From Pleionea sp. CnH1-48 (lineage in GTDB: Bacteria; Pseudomonadota; Gammaproteobacteria; Enterobacterales; Kangiellaceae), in NCBI RefSeq assembly GCF_024124665.1, contig NZ_JAMXSB010000010.1, forward strand, positions 124,001 to 188,000: 64,000 nt of DNA. Direction: 5' to 3'. Positions 9,151-16,939 of the stretch are shown here, piece after piece. The notes below the pieces were generated by a model that saw only the letters and a list, made by a program, of their open reading frames with translations, did not search any database and was not told where the DNA came from. Each line of letters opens with the position of its first letter. Positions within the stretch are counted from its first letter, which is position 1. A program made the position numbers and the translations under genes.

Positions 9151-10191
9151 ATGACTAGTAAAGTCGATTTTGAAAGCGTTGTTAATGATTTGTCCAAGCA
9201 AATAAAGATTTTAAATGGAATGGAGGATGATTATAAAAGAAGGATTGAAGAACTGGAAAGTAAGCAAACTGAACAGCTTCGAGCAATTGAAGAAGCCAAT
9301 AGGAAAGCTAAAAGAGCGGAAGCGTCAGCTAAGGAAGCTGCAGAGAAATTAGAGTTAGCAAAGGAGTTTCAGCGTAAGCAATATGACTCACTTATTAAGG
9401 ACCTTTTCAGTGAACCACAAAAAGACCTTGAAAATAGCATAAAAAAGCAATCAGCCATATCTACGAAAGTAACTTGGGTAACAGCATCGGTATCAATTAT
9501 CATTACTGTAACTGTCTCCATGTTGTTTCAAGCTATTAATTCGTCATACGCCGACGACAGCAACGAAGAAATAAAATTGTTAGCTAGTGGCGTTACAAAA
9601 CAAAATGAAAAATTAGAGAGTACCATTGCAAAGCTAAACGAAGAAATTGGCTCTGCTATTGAGCAAACAAAAGATAAAGTGACAGAGCTTTCAGAGAGTT
9701 CCGGTGATGGAAAAGTATCAGTTGAGAGTATCGAGGATATATTAAGTGTTGTTAGGAAGTTTGAAGAAGAGAATGGTTCAATAAATTCATTAAATGATGT
9801 TCGTCTTTTATATAAAATGAGGCTTAATCACTATAAGATTAAATATTATGAGCTTAACTACATATTGAGAGAGTCAAATATAAGAAGGCAATTACTTCCC
9901 AAGCTCAACTACTATTCTATCTGGGATAAACAGTTAGTTAGTTTATACAGCACCTGGTTAGTAAAGCTGGAGCCATTAGCTCACGATTTAACTGCCAACG
10001 AATACATGTATTATAGTCACTATAAGGAAAGTGATGACGCAACAGACTATGGTGGTTGGCATTTTCAAAGTGAAACTGTAGGCACTTTGAGGTCCAGATT
10101 GAAGCGTGAAAGGGCGAGAGTTTATCTAAGATTATGCATTAATGATGTCAAATTTGAAGGGAGCTTGCTCACTTGCCTTGGTATTAAATAA
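9151..10191 (+). CDS. Coiled-coil, single-span membrane protein of unknown function
   Basis: A 346-residue protein with a GGAGGT ribosome site. Residues 5-85 are a long, charged coiled coil (heptads rich in Glu, Lys, Ala). A hydrophobic span follows at about 108-128 (VTASVSIIITVTVSMLF), then a second coiled coil (145-215) and a folded C-terminal region with many Tyr and Leu. The layout suggests a cytoplasmic coil, one membrane crossing and an outer domain, or the reverse. No enzyme motif or family is recognised. Confidence 0.6.
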   Translation: MTSKVDFESVVNDLSKQIKILNGMEDDYKRRIEELESKQTEQLRAIEEANRKAKRAEASAKEAAEKLELAKEFQRKQYDSLIKDLFSEPQKDLENSIKKQSAISTKVTWVTASVSIIITVTVSMLFQAINSSYADDSNEEIKLLASGVTKQNEKLESTIAKLNEEIGSAIEQTKDKVTELSESSGDGKVSVESIEDILSVVRKFEEENGSINSLNDVRLLYKMRLNHYKIKYYELNYILRESNIRRQLLPKLNYYSIWDKQLVSLYSTWLVKLEPLAHDLTANEYMYYSHYKESDDATDYGGWHFQSETVGTLRSRLKRERARVYLRLCINDVKFEGSLLTCLGIK

Positions 10192-10239
10192 GAAAGCCTG
10201 GAATGATCAATAAACGAATTATTATCAGCTTTATTGAAT

Positions 10240-10266
10240 CGACTCTTTAGAGTCACTAAAGAGTCG
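10240..10266. terminator. Hairpin between convergent genes
   Basis: CGACTCTTTAG and CTAAAGAGTCG form an 11-bp perfect stem with a 5-base loop. It lies between the convergent genes ending at 10191 and 10290. It lacks a clear T tract, so it may be a bidirectional, imperfect terminator. Confidence 0.45.
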
Positions 10267-10289
10267 CGTAACTAAGTTACTAGGGACTA

Positions 10290-11459
10290 CTAGCCATCAC
10301 ATTGTGGATTGCTTTCTGTTCCTGCTGGAACTTGCAAAGTGTGCTCGCGGCGTACCAAGGTAAAGGTATAATGTGGATTACCATCATCACCAGTAGTGAC
10401 TCTAGTTTCCATATCGTATGAGTACCATATATAAGTATTCGTAGTATCTAAAAACGTTTGACCATGACAGCCTTGCCAACCATTACCAGCTCCAAAAGCA
10501 CTTTGATGATCGCCAAAAGAGACTTCAAAACCTAATGCTTTAATGGCATCTTCCAGGTCTTTAAGTACGCATGGATCAGTTATTATATTAGAAGTATTGT
10601 TTGGAACAGTTCTGCCCCCTTGAGAGGTAAAAAAGCGTGACAATGGTATATTCGCACTAGGATTTGGATGTGCTCCAGCACCTACTGTACTTAGTCCATA
10701 ATTTAAGACAGGAACAAATCCCCCACGAGGTTGAGAACGCACTAAATCAAATATTAAGCGACCGCCGTTACCAAAATAAGCAGTGGCAGTACCAGCTTCT
10801 TCATTAAATACAATATTAACCCCTAAACTGCCTCCCAATGGAACGCCAATACCAGCCGTAATACCTTGAACACTCGAATCAATTCCAGGCTGGTGAGCAT
10901 TGGCCCTAGCTAGCATGTCTGAATCTATTTGGCCTCCAACTACTGACCTAAAATAGTCAAAAGGTGAACTGTAGTCATTGTTTAGATCACCACAAGAGCC
11001 ATTAACTACAGGTTGGTAGTTATCAAATTTAAGCTTGGCTTTCTCAGCGGTGTAGCCTGTTATTTGAGCCAAGCTATCATTGATGTCAGCTCGCATTGCC
11101 TTTACCTGGTCACGCAAGGTTTGCATCTGACTAAAGTAAGTTCTGGATTGAGGGGATACAAATAAACTGTTTTGAATATAGGCTTGACGGTTTTTGGTAT
11201 AAGCCATCACGACATATCCTTTATTGAAGCCTGTGCCTGTGTAATAGCTATAGAATGTAGTGTGAGAGGGTTCGCCTCCTTCTTCACTCATACAATCGTT
11301 TGCATCACAGTACAATCCTTTAAAGTCTGATAAAGCGCGGGCCTTAACAGTGTTCAAGTTGCAATCCAAGCATGCTGTAAACACCTTATCTGCGGCCCAT
11401 AAAGAACCACCAGTAAATAATAGACACAGTAAAGTTAGATTCCTAATCATATTTTTCAT
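10290..11459 (-). CDS. Secreted protein of unknown function, Cys-containing
   Basis: A 389-residue protein on the minus strand with a clear signal peptide (LTLLCLLFTGGSLWA, cleavage before ADKVF). The mature part begins with a Cys-rich stretch (ACLDCNLNTVKA, YCDANDCMSE), has a central region with Gly-rich beta-like segments (ITAGIGVPLGGSLGVNIVF) and further paired Cys near the C terminus, ending in PQCDG. Disulfides in the periplasm or outside the cell are likely. No family is recognised. It stands alone, convergent with the coiled-coil gene. Confidence 0.6.
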   Translation of the reverse strand: MKNMIRNLTLLCLLFTGGSLWAADKVFTACLDCNLNTVKARALSDFKGLYCDANDCMSEEGGEPSHTTFYSYYTGTGFNKGYVVMAYTKNRQAYIQNSLFVSPQSRTYFSQMQTLRDQVKAMRADINDSLAQITGYTAEKAKLKFDNYQPVVNGSCGDLNNDYSSPFDYFRSVVGGQIDSDMLARANAHQPGIDSSVQGITAGIGVPLGGSLGVNIVFNEEAGTATAYFGNGGRLIFDLVRSQPRGGFVPVLNYGLSTVGAGAHPNPSANIPLSRFFTSQGGRTVPNNTSNIITDPCVLKDLEDAIKALGFEVSFGDHQSAFGAGNGWQGCHGQTFLDTTNTYIWYSYDMETRVTTGDDGNPHYTFTLVRREHTLQVPAGTESNPQCDG

Positions 11460-11773
11460 TTTATATAGACTCTTTAAATTTAATTAAATGTATATGCAAA
11501 TGCTCTATGTAGTGTGCTTTTGCTCTTTTTCCTAAAGAACTTATTTCTTAATGTCCTTTCCTTAAGGGGGGTAATAATATCAATGTGAGAATAGGTTCTC
11601 TATGCCAAGTTTGAGATAAATTAAATAAAAATAAAATTTTTTATAAGGATATGAAAAGCAGAGTAAAGTGCCTGGTGTTTGACCAAACTTCCTAGTTGAT
11701 ATTTTCTTTCTTATTGCTAACAAATTAATTGTTGATAAACTGTTCAAGCATACAAGTAGGGAAATAAGGTTAT
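11460..11773. other. AT-rich intergenic region between divergent genes
   Basis: This stretch lies between the minus-strand secreted protein gene and the plus-strand lipoprotein gene. It must hold both promoters. I see no gene, RNA gene or long repeat in it, only AT-rich sequence with short T and A runs. Confidence 0.5.
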
Positions 11774-11802
11774 TTAACAGCTTTATCGCTTTAGATTATT
11801 AA
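11774..11802 (+). promoter_or_regulatory. Candidate sigma-70 promoter for the lipoprotein gene
   Basis: TTAACA at 11774-11779 and TATTAA at 11797-11802 are separated by 17 bases and lie about 80 bases upstream of the lipoprotein ATG. The -10 box matches consensus only in part. Confidence 0.35.
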
Positions 11803-11879
11803 TTAGTGGTATTTAAGTAGTAGATAGCCTGTTTTTAATGTATGCACTACCGTTAATTAATAGTATGGAGAGAAAAACA

Positions 11880-12341
11880 ATGAAAAGAATTGCTAGTGTT
11901 TTAACGCTTACTTTTATTATTTCTGGCTGTGCATCAATTGATTTCAACGTAGATTCAGAGAAAGATAAAGAAAAAGGTCTCGTATATTATGAGTCAAAAC
12001 CTTATCTACTCTATTTAAAAACGGAGAAGTGCGAAACAACTGTTTCAGTTGTTTCAGTACCTGGAACAAAAAAGAAAATGAAGTTTAAAACAAATATGTT
12101 TGGTTCATCAGAGCACTCTGCCAAATTTTCTAATGGAATTATTACTGAGATAGGTCAAACGTCTGATAGTAAAGCATCAGAGCTTTTAACCTCTATAGCA
12201 GGGCTGAAAACTGCTGGAGTTCTCTCTGACCCAGGGCAAATGAAATGTGATCCAGTGGCAAGGATGATACCGATTAAAGATGGTGTCTTGGATGTGGATG
12301 ATAATGTTGACATCATAAGCAAAATTATAAATAACCCTTAG
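11880..12341 (+). CDS. Small lipoprotein of unknown function
   Basis: The start at ATG 11880 is preferred over the in-frame ATG at 11838: it has GGAG ten bases upstream and gives a compact lipoprotein signal (MKRIASVLTLTFIISGC) with a lipobox ISGC, lipidated Cys about residue 17. The mature protein (about 136 residues) carries a beta-like N-terminal part with YYESKPYLLYLKTEKC and ends in an acidic segment. A Cys in TEKCETT could pair with the one in QMKCDP. Anchoring in the inner or outer membrane follows from the lipobox; the role is unknown. Confidence 0.7.
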   Translation: MKRIASVLTLTFIISGCASIDFNVDSEKDKEKGLVYYESKPYLLYLKTEKCETTVSVVSVPGTKKKMKFKTNMFGSSEHSAKFSNGIITEIGQTSDSKASELLTSIAGLKTAGVLSDPGQMKCDPVARMIPIKDGVLDVDDNVDIISKIINNP

Positions 12342-12390
12342 TATAGTTGTAATTTTTCATGTTAGAGATTACTTCTTTGTCGAAATGAAA

Positions 12391-12410
12391 AAGCCCCTTT
12401 GCAGGGGCTT
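12391..12410 (-). terminator. Intrinsic terminator of the three-gene minus-strand operon
   Basis: AAGCCCCT and AGGGGCTT form an 8-bp GC-rich stem with loop TTGC. Read on the minus strand it is followed by TTTTTC and lies directly after the stop of the gene ending at 12415. Confidence 0.85.
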
Positions 12411-12414
12411 AGCA

Positions 12415-12813
12415 TTAATTTAGTTTTTGTATCGCAGACCAGCCTTTTTCACTCCAGCAGACCTGAGATACACTTCGCCTGTGAATATATCCGTGTTGTG
12501 AAGCGCGATGAAGTATTAGGTTTTGTTCGTTAGTAAATAAACCACGACCGTTAGCTATCTTCATCGCTTCGGATAATTGAGCAAACTCATCATTTGTGAA
12601 GTCTGGTTGATTAAATACAACTTCCCACGTTAAAGGCCAGTCAGGGTGTATTGACTCAAAAACAGCTTTTTGATCATCCAAAGCTACACATCTGGCTTTC
12701 AAGATTCCACCAACTCCACTGGGAAAATAAGCAAATAATCCTACTCTAATTTCTTCAACGGTTAACTGTCGGTGATCCAAATGGGTCATTCTATGTAAGT
12801 TTAAAGTAGCCAT
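12415..12813 (-). CDS. Unknown protein, third gene of a coupled operon
   Basis: A 132-residue soluble protein. Its start overlaps the stop of the preceding gene as TAATG, so the two are translationally coupled. The N-terminal half looks beta-rich with a Trp-containing stretch (SIHPDWPLTWEVVF, PilZ-like only in length and general look), and the C-terminal half is helical with several His and Arg (ILHRASQHGYIHRRS). No family is recognised with confidence. It ends right before a strong terminator. Confidence 0.6.
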   Translation of the reverse strand: MATLNLHRMTHLDHRQLTVEEIRVGLFAYFPSGVGGILKARCVALDDQKAVFESIHPDWPLTWEVVFNQPDFTNDEFAQLSEAMKIANGRGLFTNEQNLILHRASQHGYIHRRSVSQVCWSEKGWSAIQKLN

Positions 12814-13190
12814 TATTTATCCCCCAAAGTTGGCAGTTCAGGGACCACAACAATATTATAACGGTTGCCTACTGGTACATTCGGCTCGCCATCTTCTGAC
12901 ACGGTGTACCAATGAGCCTGTTTATCTTCGTCATAAACAATCACGAATAGTTCAGAAGTTTCTAGATTTTCGTAAATTCTACGTCCAGAGTCTGCATCAT
13001 AAGCGTGAGGACGAACACCGATATTATCAGTGTGTCGTTCGTCTAACCTGGAGATTAAATTCAATGCTTCTTTATAAGATTTTACTTGTTCAATGGTGCA
13101 TTCGTCTCCGCAAGTAAAGTGCACTTCATACTGATAATTTTCTATTGGAGTGATAGAGGTTTTGCCTTTTATAAATGTTGTTGAAATCAT
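12813..13190 (-). CDS. Unknown protein, second gene of a coupled operon
   Basis: A 125-residue acidic soluble protein with TAATG overlaps at both ends. It contains paired Cys in FTCGDECTIEQ and a segment ELFVIVYDEDKQAHWYTVSE that suggests a beta sheet. No signal peptide or membrane span. No family is recognised. Co-translation with its neighbours suggests a shared complex or pathway. Confidence 0.6.
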   Translation of the reverse strand: MISTTFIKGKTSITPIENYQYEVHFTCGDECTIEQVKSYKEALNLISRLDERHTDNIGVRPHAYDADSGRRIYENLETSELFVIVYDEDKQAHWYTVSEDGEPNVPVGNRYNIVVVPELPTLGDK

Positions 13191-13372
13191 TACGCAACCT
13201 CCTGAGTTCTAGCTGGTAAAACGCGAAAATCTTCTTTCGGCAACTTAATTAAACCATCCGTTTCAGGGTTCGTTCCATAAATATAATCATCGTTTTCTGC
13301 TTCAATAATTATCTGGTAAGCAGGTAATTTAACATCTGAAACTTTTGGAATTGCACAGTGAATAAAGTTCAT
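13190..13372 (-). CDS. Unknown 60-residue protein, first gene of a coupled operon
   Basis: This short acidic protein starts at ATG 13372 with AGGAT upstream. It is the promoter-proximal gene of the operon and overlaps the next by TAATG. It includes IIIEAENDDYIYGTNPETD. Nothing identifies a family. Operon position, a clear ribosome site and coupling support it as a real gene. Confidence 0.55.
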   Translation of the reverse strand: MNFIHCAIPKVSDVKLPAYQIIIEAENDDYIYGTNPETDGLIKLPKEDFRVLPARTQEVA

Positions 13373-13419
13373 TTTTTAATCCTCTTAATTTGATTTGTTT
13401 TTTACATTGAGCAAGAGTG

Positions 13420-13447
13420 ATTATAATGAAGAGAATCAGAGTGTCAA
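13420..13447 (-). promoter_or_regulatory. Near-perfect sigma-70 promoter of the minus-strand operon
   Basis: Read on the minus strand, TTGACA (13447-13442) and TATAAT (13425-13420) both match consensus exactly with a 16-base spacer. It lies about 50 bases upstream of the 13372 start codon, predicting strong transcription unless a repressor covers it. Confidence 0.8.
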
Positions 13448-14160
13448 ATAAAATATCCAATAAATACAAGGGGTTAAGTTCATTTTGGCAGTGTTAAAGC
13501 GGTGCGTTCGCAGTGTTGCCGCGACAAGATAAAGAAAGAAGTTAGAAGGTTAAGATAGAAGTATGAAGCTAGAAGATAGAAGTATGAAGCTAGAAGATTA
13601 GGGAATATGTAACATCCTACTCTGTACTTAAGATCATAACTAATTAAAAAACATCTAATACCTGCGAATCGAAAAAAAATGGAAAATGACAAAAAATATT
13701 GTTGAAGCTTTCAAAGCAATTGTGACAACGACAAAAACATTTTAAGACGATGATGCAACATAAACAAAATCGTTGAATACAGAGCAAAATAGAACGGTTA
13801 CAAAGTGAATTTAAACAGCAACACAAATACATCAACCAATAGCCGCAAATTAAAATAAAAGCTGTATGATTGTTGATCAAAATGATTAAATATTTACATT
13901 GAATCCAGCTCCCCATCTGAAAGATGCCGGAATTTTTACGAGCGCGCGGGAGGCTGACCGAAAAAAAGGGAAAGATTTTGCCATTTTGACAGTAGGGAAT
14001 TTGTTCTGAGAGTGAGGGAGAGTGCGGAGCGGGATGAATTGAAAAAGTTCAGAGTTGCCAAAGGGGGTACGGCGGGACCAGCAGGCGAGGGGTGGGGGCG
14101 TCTATGGAATATGGTCTTGTCAAAACGCAACTCATTTTTTAGTAACTATTCGTTGTGTTT
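13448..14160. other. Non-coding stretch left of the phage block
   Basis: No convincing gene is seen. The stretch holds a tandem repeat (13555-13598), then an AT-rich part with many short stops in all frames (13600-13910), then an abruptly purine- and G-rich part (13925-14100) unlike its surroundings. Minus-strand open frames here have low-complexity Cys/Phe/Leu-rich products and no ribosome sites. Confidence 0.5.
13555..13598. repeat. Tandem direct repeat, 21-base period
   Basis: Two copies of a unit containing GTATGAAGCTAGAAGATAGA start at 13561 and 13582, with weaker related GAAGTTAGAAGG upstream. The function is unknown; slippage or iteron-like binding sites are possible. Confidence 0.6.
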
Positions 14161-14180
14161 AAGAGGTGCGGTGATATAAT
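14153..14180 (+). promoter_or_regulatory. Extended -10 promoter ahead of the phage late block
   Basis: TATAAT at 14175-14180 is preceded by TG one base upstream (extended -10), with a weak TTGTGT at 14153-14158 and a 16-base spacer. It points rightward to the lysis and packaging genes. Confidence 0.6.
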
Positions 14181-14220
14181 GGTTTTGCAAATCCTTTTAT
14201 TTAGGTTTTTGCATTGAGCA

Positions 14221-14248
14221 GGGCCGGATTACTTAGGTAGTCTGGCCC
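14221..14248 (+). promoter_or_regulatory. Leader RNA hairpin downstream of the late promoter
   Basis: A 12-bp stem (GGGCCGGATTAC with GTAGTCTGGCCC, two G-U pairs) with loop TTAG lies about 40 bases after the promoter. There is no T tract next to it. It could be an antitermination or pausing element of the late transcript. Confidence 0.45.
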
Positions 14249-14498
14249 ATTTAATTTCTGGTTTCTGAAAATTTTTCCCGCCTAATTTTTTATCTTCAAT
14301 TATACAGTTTTGTTATAGACTTTTATTGCTGCGGCCCAATGTGCAAATATGCACACTGCTTTCCAAAGCTTAATCAGAATAAATGTTTTTATTTAATTTT
14401 TAAATTGGGTATTTACAATTTCGACAAGAAGTGTCAAACTACTTCCCAAGAATCGAAAACTATATCTGATTCTTTCGCAGGGAAAATCCTGAACAAGC

Positions 14499-14536
14499 AA
14501 AAGCTCTGATGTTTCATAACTTCGGGGCTTTTTTTT
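14499..14536 (+). terminator. Terminator-like hairpin before the first phage gene
   Basis: AAAGCTC and GGGGCTTT pair with one wobble and are followed by eight T. It sits between the late promoter and the first lysis gene, as a terminator overcome by a late antiterminator would. Confidence 0.6.
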
Positions 14537-14548
14537 CGCCTTCAAAAA

Positions 14549-14836
14549 ATGCCAAATCAACAAGACTTCTTGAACAAAATGCTCAGCGATATTGAGCAGG
14601 AACGCTATCGCTCGGACAAAGATCGTCAGCGCATCACCACGCTAGAATCTGACCAAAAACACATGATGAAAGATTTACACGCCGTCACCAAGCGGCTCGA
14701 TGCGTTAATTGAAGAACAGAAGCGAACGAATGAAGTATTAACCCGCTGGTAAGGACTGAGCGCGGGGATTGTTATTATTACGAGCGTGCTTTGGAGCGTT
14801 GGATTAACCGCCTATAAATTAATTTCAAAAGGATAA
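14549..14836 (+). pseudogene. XhlA-type coiled-coil plus membrane lysis protein, interrupted by TAA
   Basis: The first part (67 residues to the TAA at 14750) is a charged coiled coil (QRITTLESDQKHMMKDL). Directly after the TAA the same frame continues GLSAGIVIITSVLWSVGL, a typical membrane span, to a second TAA at 14834. Together they form the usual XhlA-like haemolysin/holin-associated layout of about 94 residues. The downstream M15 endolysin supports a lysis role. Without readthrough the product lacks its membrane anchor. Whether the TAA is real, read through or an error cannot be told here. Confidence 0.6.
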
Positions 14837-14840
14837 TTAT

Positions 14841-15155
14841 TTGATTTCGTTGAAGGACTCGACTGTCAAATTGACAGGGATGAGTTGCCAAACTGTGTTT
14901 GCGATTGTGGTAGCAGGGAGTATCTACCAAAGTTTTGATAAACCGCTTGTCATTACCAGTGCTAACGACGGGCATCATAGTAAAAACTCGAAACATTATA
15001 GGGGCGATGCTATCGACATTCGTACTCGGCATTTAACCTCAGAGGAAGAACAGGAAATTGTAACGCAATTACGTCATTGTTTAGGGAGGGATTACGATGT
15101 CGTTCAAGAAAGCAATCACATTCATATTGAATACGACCCTAAAAGGAGAGACTAA
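14841..15155 (+). CDS. Phage endolysin, M15-type peptidase
   Basis: A 104-residue enzyme starting at TTG 14841 with AAAAGG upstream. HHSKNSKHYRGDAIDIR carries the first metal-binding His and Asp, and ESNHIHIEYD the last His pair, as in M15 D-Ala-D-Ala or L-Ala-D-Glu peptidases that cut peptidoglycan cross-links. There is no separate cell-wall binding domain and no signal peptide, so release would depend on the neighbouring holin. It is short but complete for a minimal M15 domain. Confidence 0.85.
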   Translation: MISLKDSTVKLTGMSCQTVFAIVVAGSIYQSFDKPLVITSANDGHHSKNSKHYRGDAIDIRTRHLTSEEEQEIVTQLRHCLGRDYDVVQESNHIHIEYDPKRRD

Positions 15156-15156
15156 A

Positions 15157-15360
15157 TTGAAGGATGATTCACCCACTAAAAAGCCGTTGCAATCGAAAAC
15201 GATTTTAGTGTCACTCTTGCTCGCTGCGTTAGGAGCAATAGAATTAAAGTTCCCAATGCTGCGAGATTTGTTAGGCCAGTATTACGGCGTGTCTTATATG
15301 GTGATTGGAGGTGTAATGGCTTACCTTCGTAAAATCACTAATAAGCCGTTAGCTAAATGA
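15157..15360 (+). CDS. Holin-like small membrane protein
   Basis: A TTG at 15157 directly follows the endolysin stop and has AAGGAGAG at good spacing; the upstream ATG at 15097 lies inside the endolysin gene. The 67-residue product has a charged N terminus, two hydrophobic segments (TILVSLLLAALGAIEL and YYGVSYMVIGGVMAYL) and a basic tail. This fits a small class of phage holins that open the inner membrane at lysis. It overlaps the next gene as ATGA. Confidence 0.65.
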   Translation: MKDDSPTKKPLQSKTILVSLLLAALGAIELKFPMLRDLLGQYYGVSYMVIGGVMAYLRKITNKPLAK

Positions 15361-15620
15361 TTGTAGAAAAGGACATTGATGAGTCAAAAGTTTATACGCT
15401 GGATTGGTCAAACGAACTAGGGAATGACACCATAGAAGAAACGGACTTCGATGTAGGCAGTGAACTTAAATTGATGAATCAATGGCACAGCAATACTGAA
15501 ACTAATGTGTTACTGGAAGGAGGGGCGGCGGGGAATATTTATCCCGTTGCCGCTCAAGTTTCTACAGTAGCCGGACGAGTTTTAGAAAAAGTCTTATTTG
15601 TTCAAGTGATTAAAAAGTAA
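15357..15620 (+). CDS. Small phage structural protein, possible fibre-tail adaptor
   Basis: An 87-residue acidic protein overlapping its neighbours (ATGA with the holin gene, TAATG with the small terminase gene). The pattern of VYTLDWSNELGNDTIEETDF resembles the small adaptor proteins that open with a DWS..LG.DTI motif in short-tailed phages. No membrane span or signal peptide. The family call is by eye and moderate; a structural role fits the context. Confidence 0.5.
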   Translation: MIVEKDIDESKVYTLDWSNELGNDTIEETDFDVGSELKLMNQWHSNTETNVLLEGGAAGNIYPVAAQVSTVAGRVLEKVLFVQVIKK

Positions 15621-16081
15621 TGTCTAAATATAAACCAAAAACCACTTACATAAAGGAAGTGGCCGCAAAGATATGTGAGTTAATCGCTAATGGTGCAACG
15701 CTGGTTGATATTGATAAGGATAAATCACTACCAGCGCGCTCCACTATTTTCACCTGGCTTAAACAACAACCGGAGTTTGAAGCTATGTATGTTCGAGCGC
15801 GAGAGATGCAATCTGAATATTACGTGGATGAAATTGTCAGGCTAGGGGAAGAAGCCGAACAAGCCACATTGATTGATGAAAAAACCGGACGCGAAAAAGT
15901 GGACCACGGATTGGTCCAAGCGAAAAAGCTGCAAATTGATTCACTCAAATGGATTATGTGCCATCGAGCACCTAAAAAATTCGGACCTCGTGTGGAGGTG
16001 GAGCATACGGGTGATGTAAACGTGGGAATCATAGAGCGACTGGAACGCGCTAAAAACCGGAAGAAAGAAGAAACGGATTGA
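15620..16081 (+). CDS. Phage terminase small subunit
   Basis: A 153-residue protein with an N-terminal helix-turn-helix-like region (residues 10-50, LVDIDKDKSLPARSTIFTWL) and a following helical part rich in Glu and Arg (REMQSEYYVDEIVRLGEEAE). This is the layout of Sf6-type small terminases, which bind the packaging start site and recruit the large subunit. The tail NRKKEETD is highly charged. The start overlaps the previous stop as TAATG. Only the antirepressor gene separates it from the large subunit. Confidence 0.8.
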   Translation: MSKYKPKTTYIKEVAAKICELIANGATLVDIDKDKSLPARSTIFTWLKQQPEFEAMYVRAREMQSEYYVDEIVRLGEEAEQATLIDEKTGREKVDHGLVQAKKLQIDSLKWIMCHRAPKKFGPRVEVEHTGDVNVGIIERLERAKNRKKEETD

Positions 16082-16130
16082 GCATGACGCTCATGAAAAC
16101 ATTAAACAAAAGTCAGGAGTAAAAACACCG

Positions 16131-16895
16131 ATGCAACTTATCCCTTTTGAATTTGATGACCATAATATTCGAGTCATTGAGCAAGATGGCGAACCTTGGT
16201 TTGTTGCGAAAGATGTTGCAAGCACACTGGGGTATTCTAACCTGAGTCGTGATATTGCAAGGCACTGTAAGTCATTGAAAATATTAAAAAGTACCGAAAC
16301 GGTACTTTTAGATATTCCGCCAAGAGGCTTACAAATTATTCCTGAGCGGGACGTCTATCGTTTAATCATGCGTTCAAAACTACCCAGTGCAGAAAAGTTT
16401 GAAAACTGGGTGGTATCGGAAGTATTACCGAGTATTCGCAAAACGGGCGCGTATGAAGTGGACCCCGCCAGTATTGATTATGAGAAAGCGCTGGAGATTG
16501 CATTGGATGCAACCCGAAAAGTGAAAGCTTTGGAACATCAGGTTGAAGTAGATAAGCCTAAAGTTCGTGCATTCGATCAGTTGGTTGATGCGAAAAACAC
16601 ATTAACCTTTCGAGAAGCTGCAAAGCGCTTAAGCGTTCGACCGAAAGAGTTAAAAATTTGGATGCTGAATAATGGTTGGATCTACCTGCACTCTGGTAGT
16701 GTTAAAACTGCGTACCAAGATAAGTTGAATGCGGGTTTATTGGTACACAAGTCTTACACAAAACTTGGCGCTCATGGTTACTGTGAAGTGTATTCGCAAG
16801 TCCGGGTGACTCCAAAAGGATTAGCCAAGTTATCACAGCACGATATTGCCAAGGAATGGGCGGTTGAGTGGTGGGATGAGCTTCAGGCCAGTTAA
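16131..16895 (+). CDS. Phage antirepressor, BRO-N plus KilA-C type
   Basis: A 254-residue protein. Residues 1-105 are a BRO-N domain (LGYSNLSRDIARH, LPSAEKFENWVVSEVLPSIRKTG) and about 150-250 match the antirepressor C-terminal domain (TFREAAKRLSVRPKELKIWML). Such proteins counteract lysogeny repressors or alter phage gene expression. A CAGGAG lies upstream of the ATG. Its position between small and large terminase genes is odd: antirepressors usually sit in early or control regions, so it may be a later insertion into the packaging module. Confidence 0.85.
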   Translation: MQLIPFEFDDHNIRVIEQDGEPWFVAKDVASTLGYSNLSRDIARHCKSLKILKSTETVLLDIPPRGLQIIPERDVYRLIMRSKLPSAEKFENWVVSEVLPSIRKTGAYEVDPASIDYEKALEIALDATRKVKALEHQVEVDKPKVRAFDQLVDAKNTLTFREAAKRLSVRPKELKIWMLNNGWIYLHSGSVKTAYQDKLNAGLLVHKSYTKLGAHGYCEVYSQVRVTPKGLAKLSQHDIAKEWAVEWWDELQAS

Positions 16896-16939
16896 AGGAG
16901 TTTAGGCAAAGGATTGCCGAAAAATAATAAGGATATTTA

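Noticed and set aside
13480..14130. Minus-strand open frames in the non-coding stretch
   Set aside because: Their products are Cys, Phe and Leu runs or repeats of the tandem unit, with no starts supported by ribosome sites.
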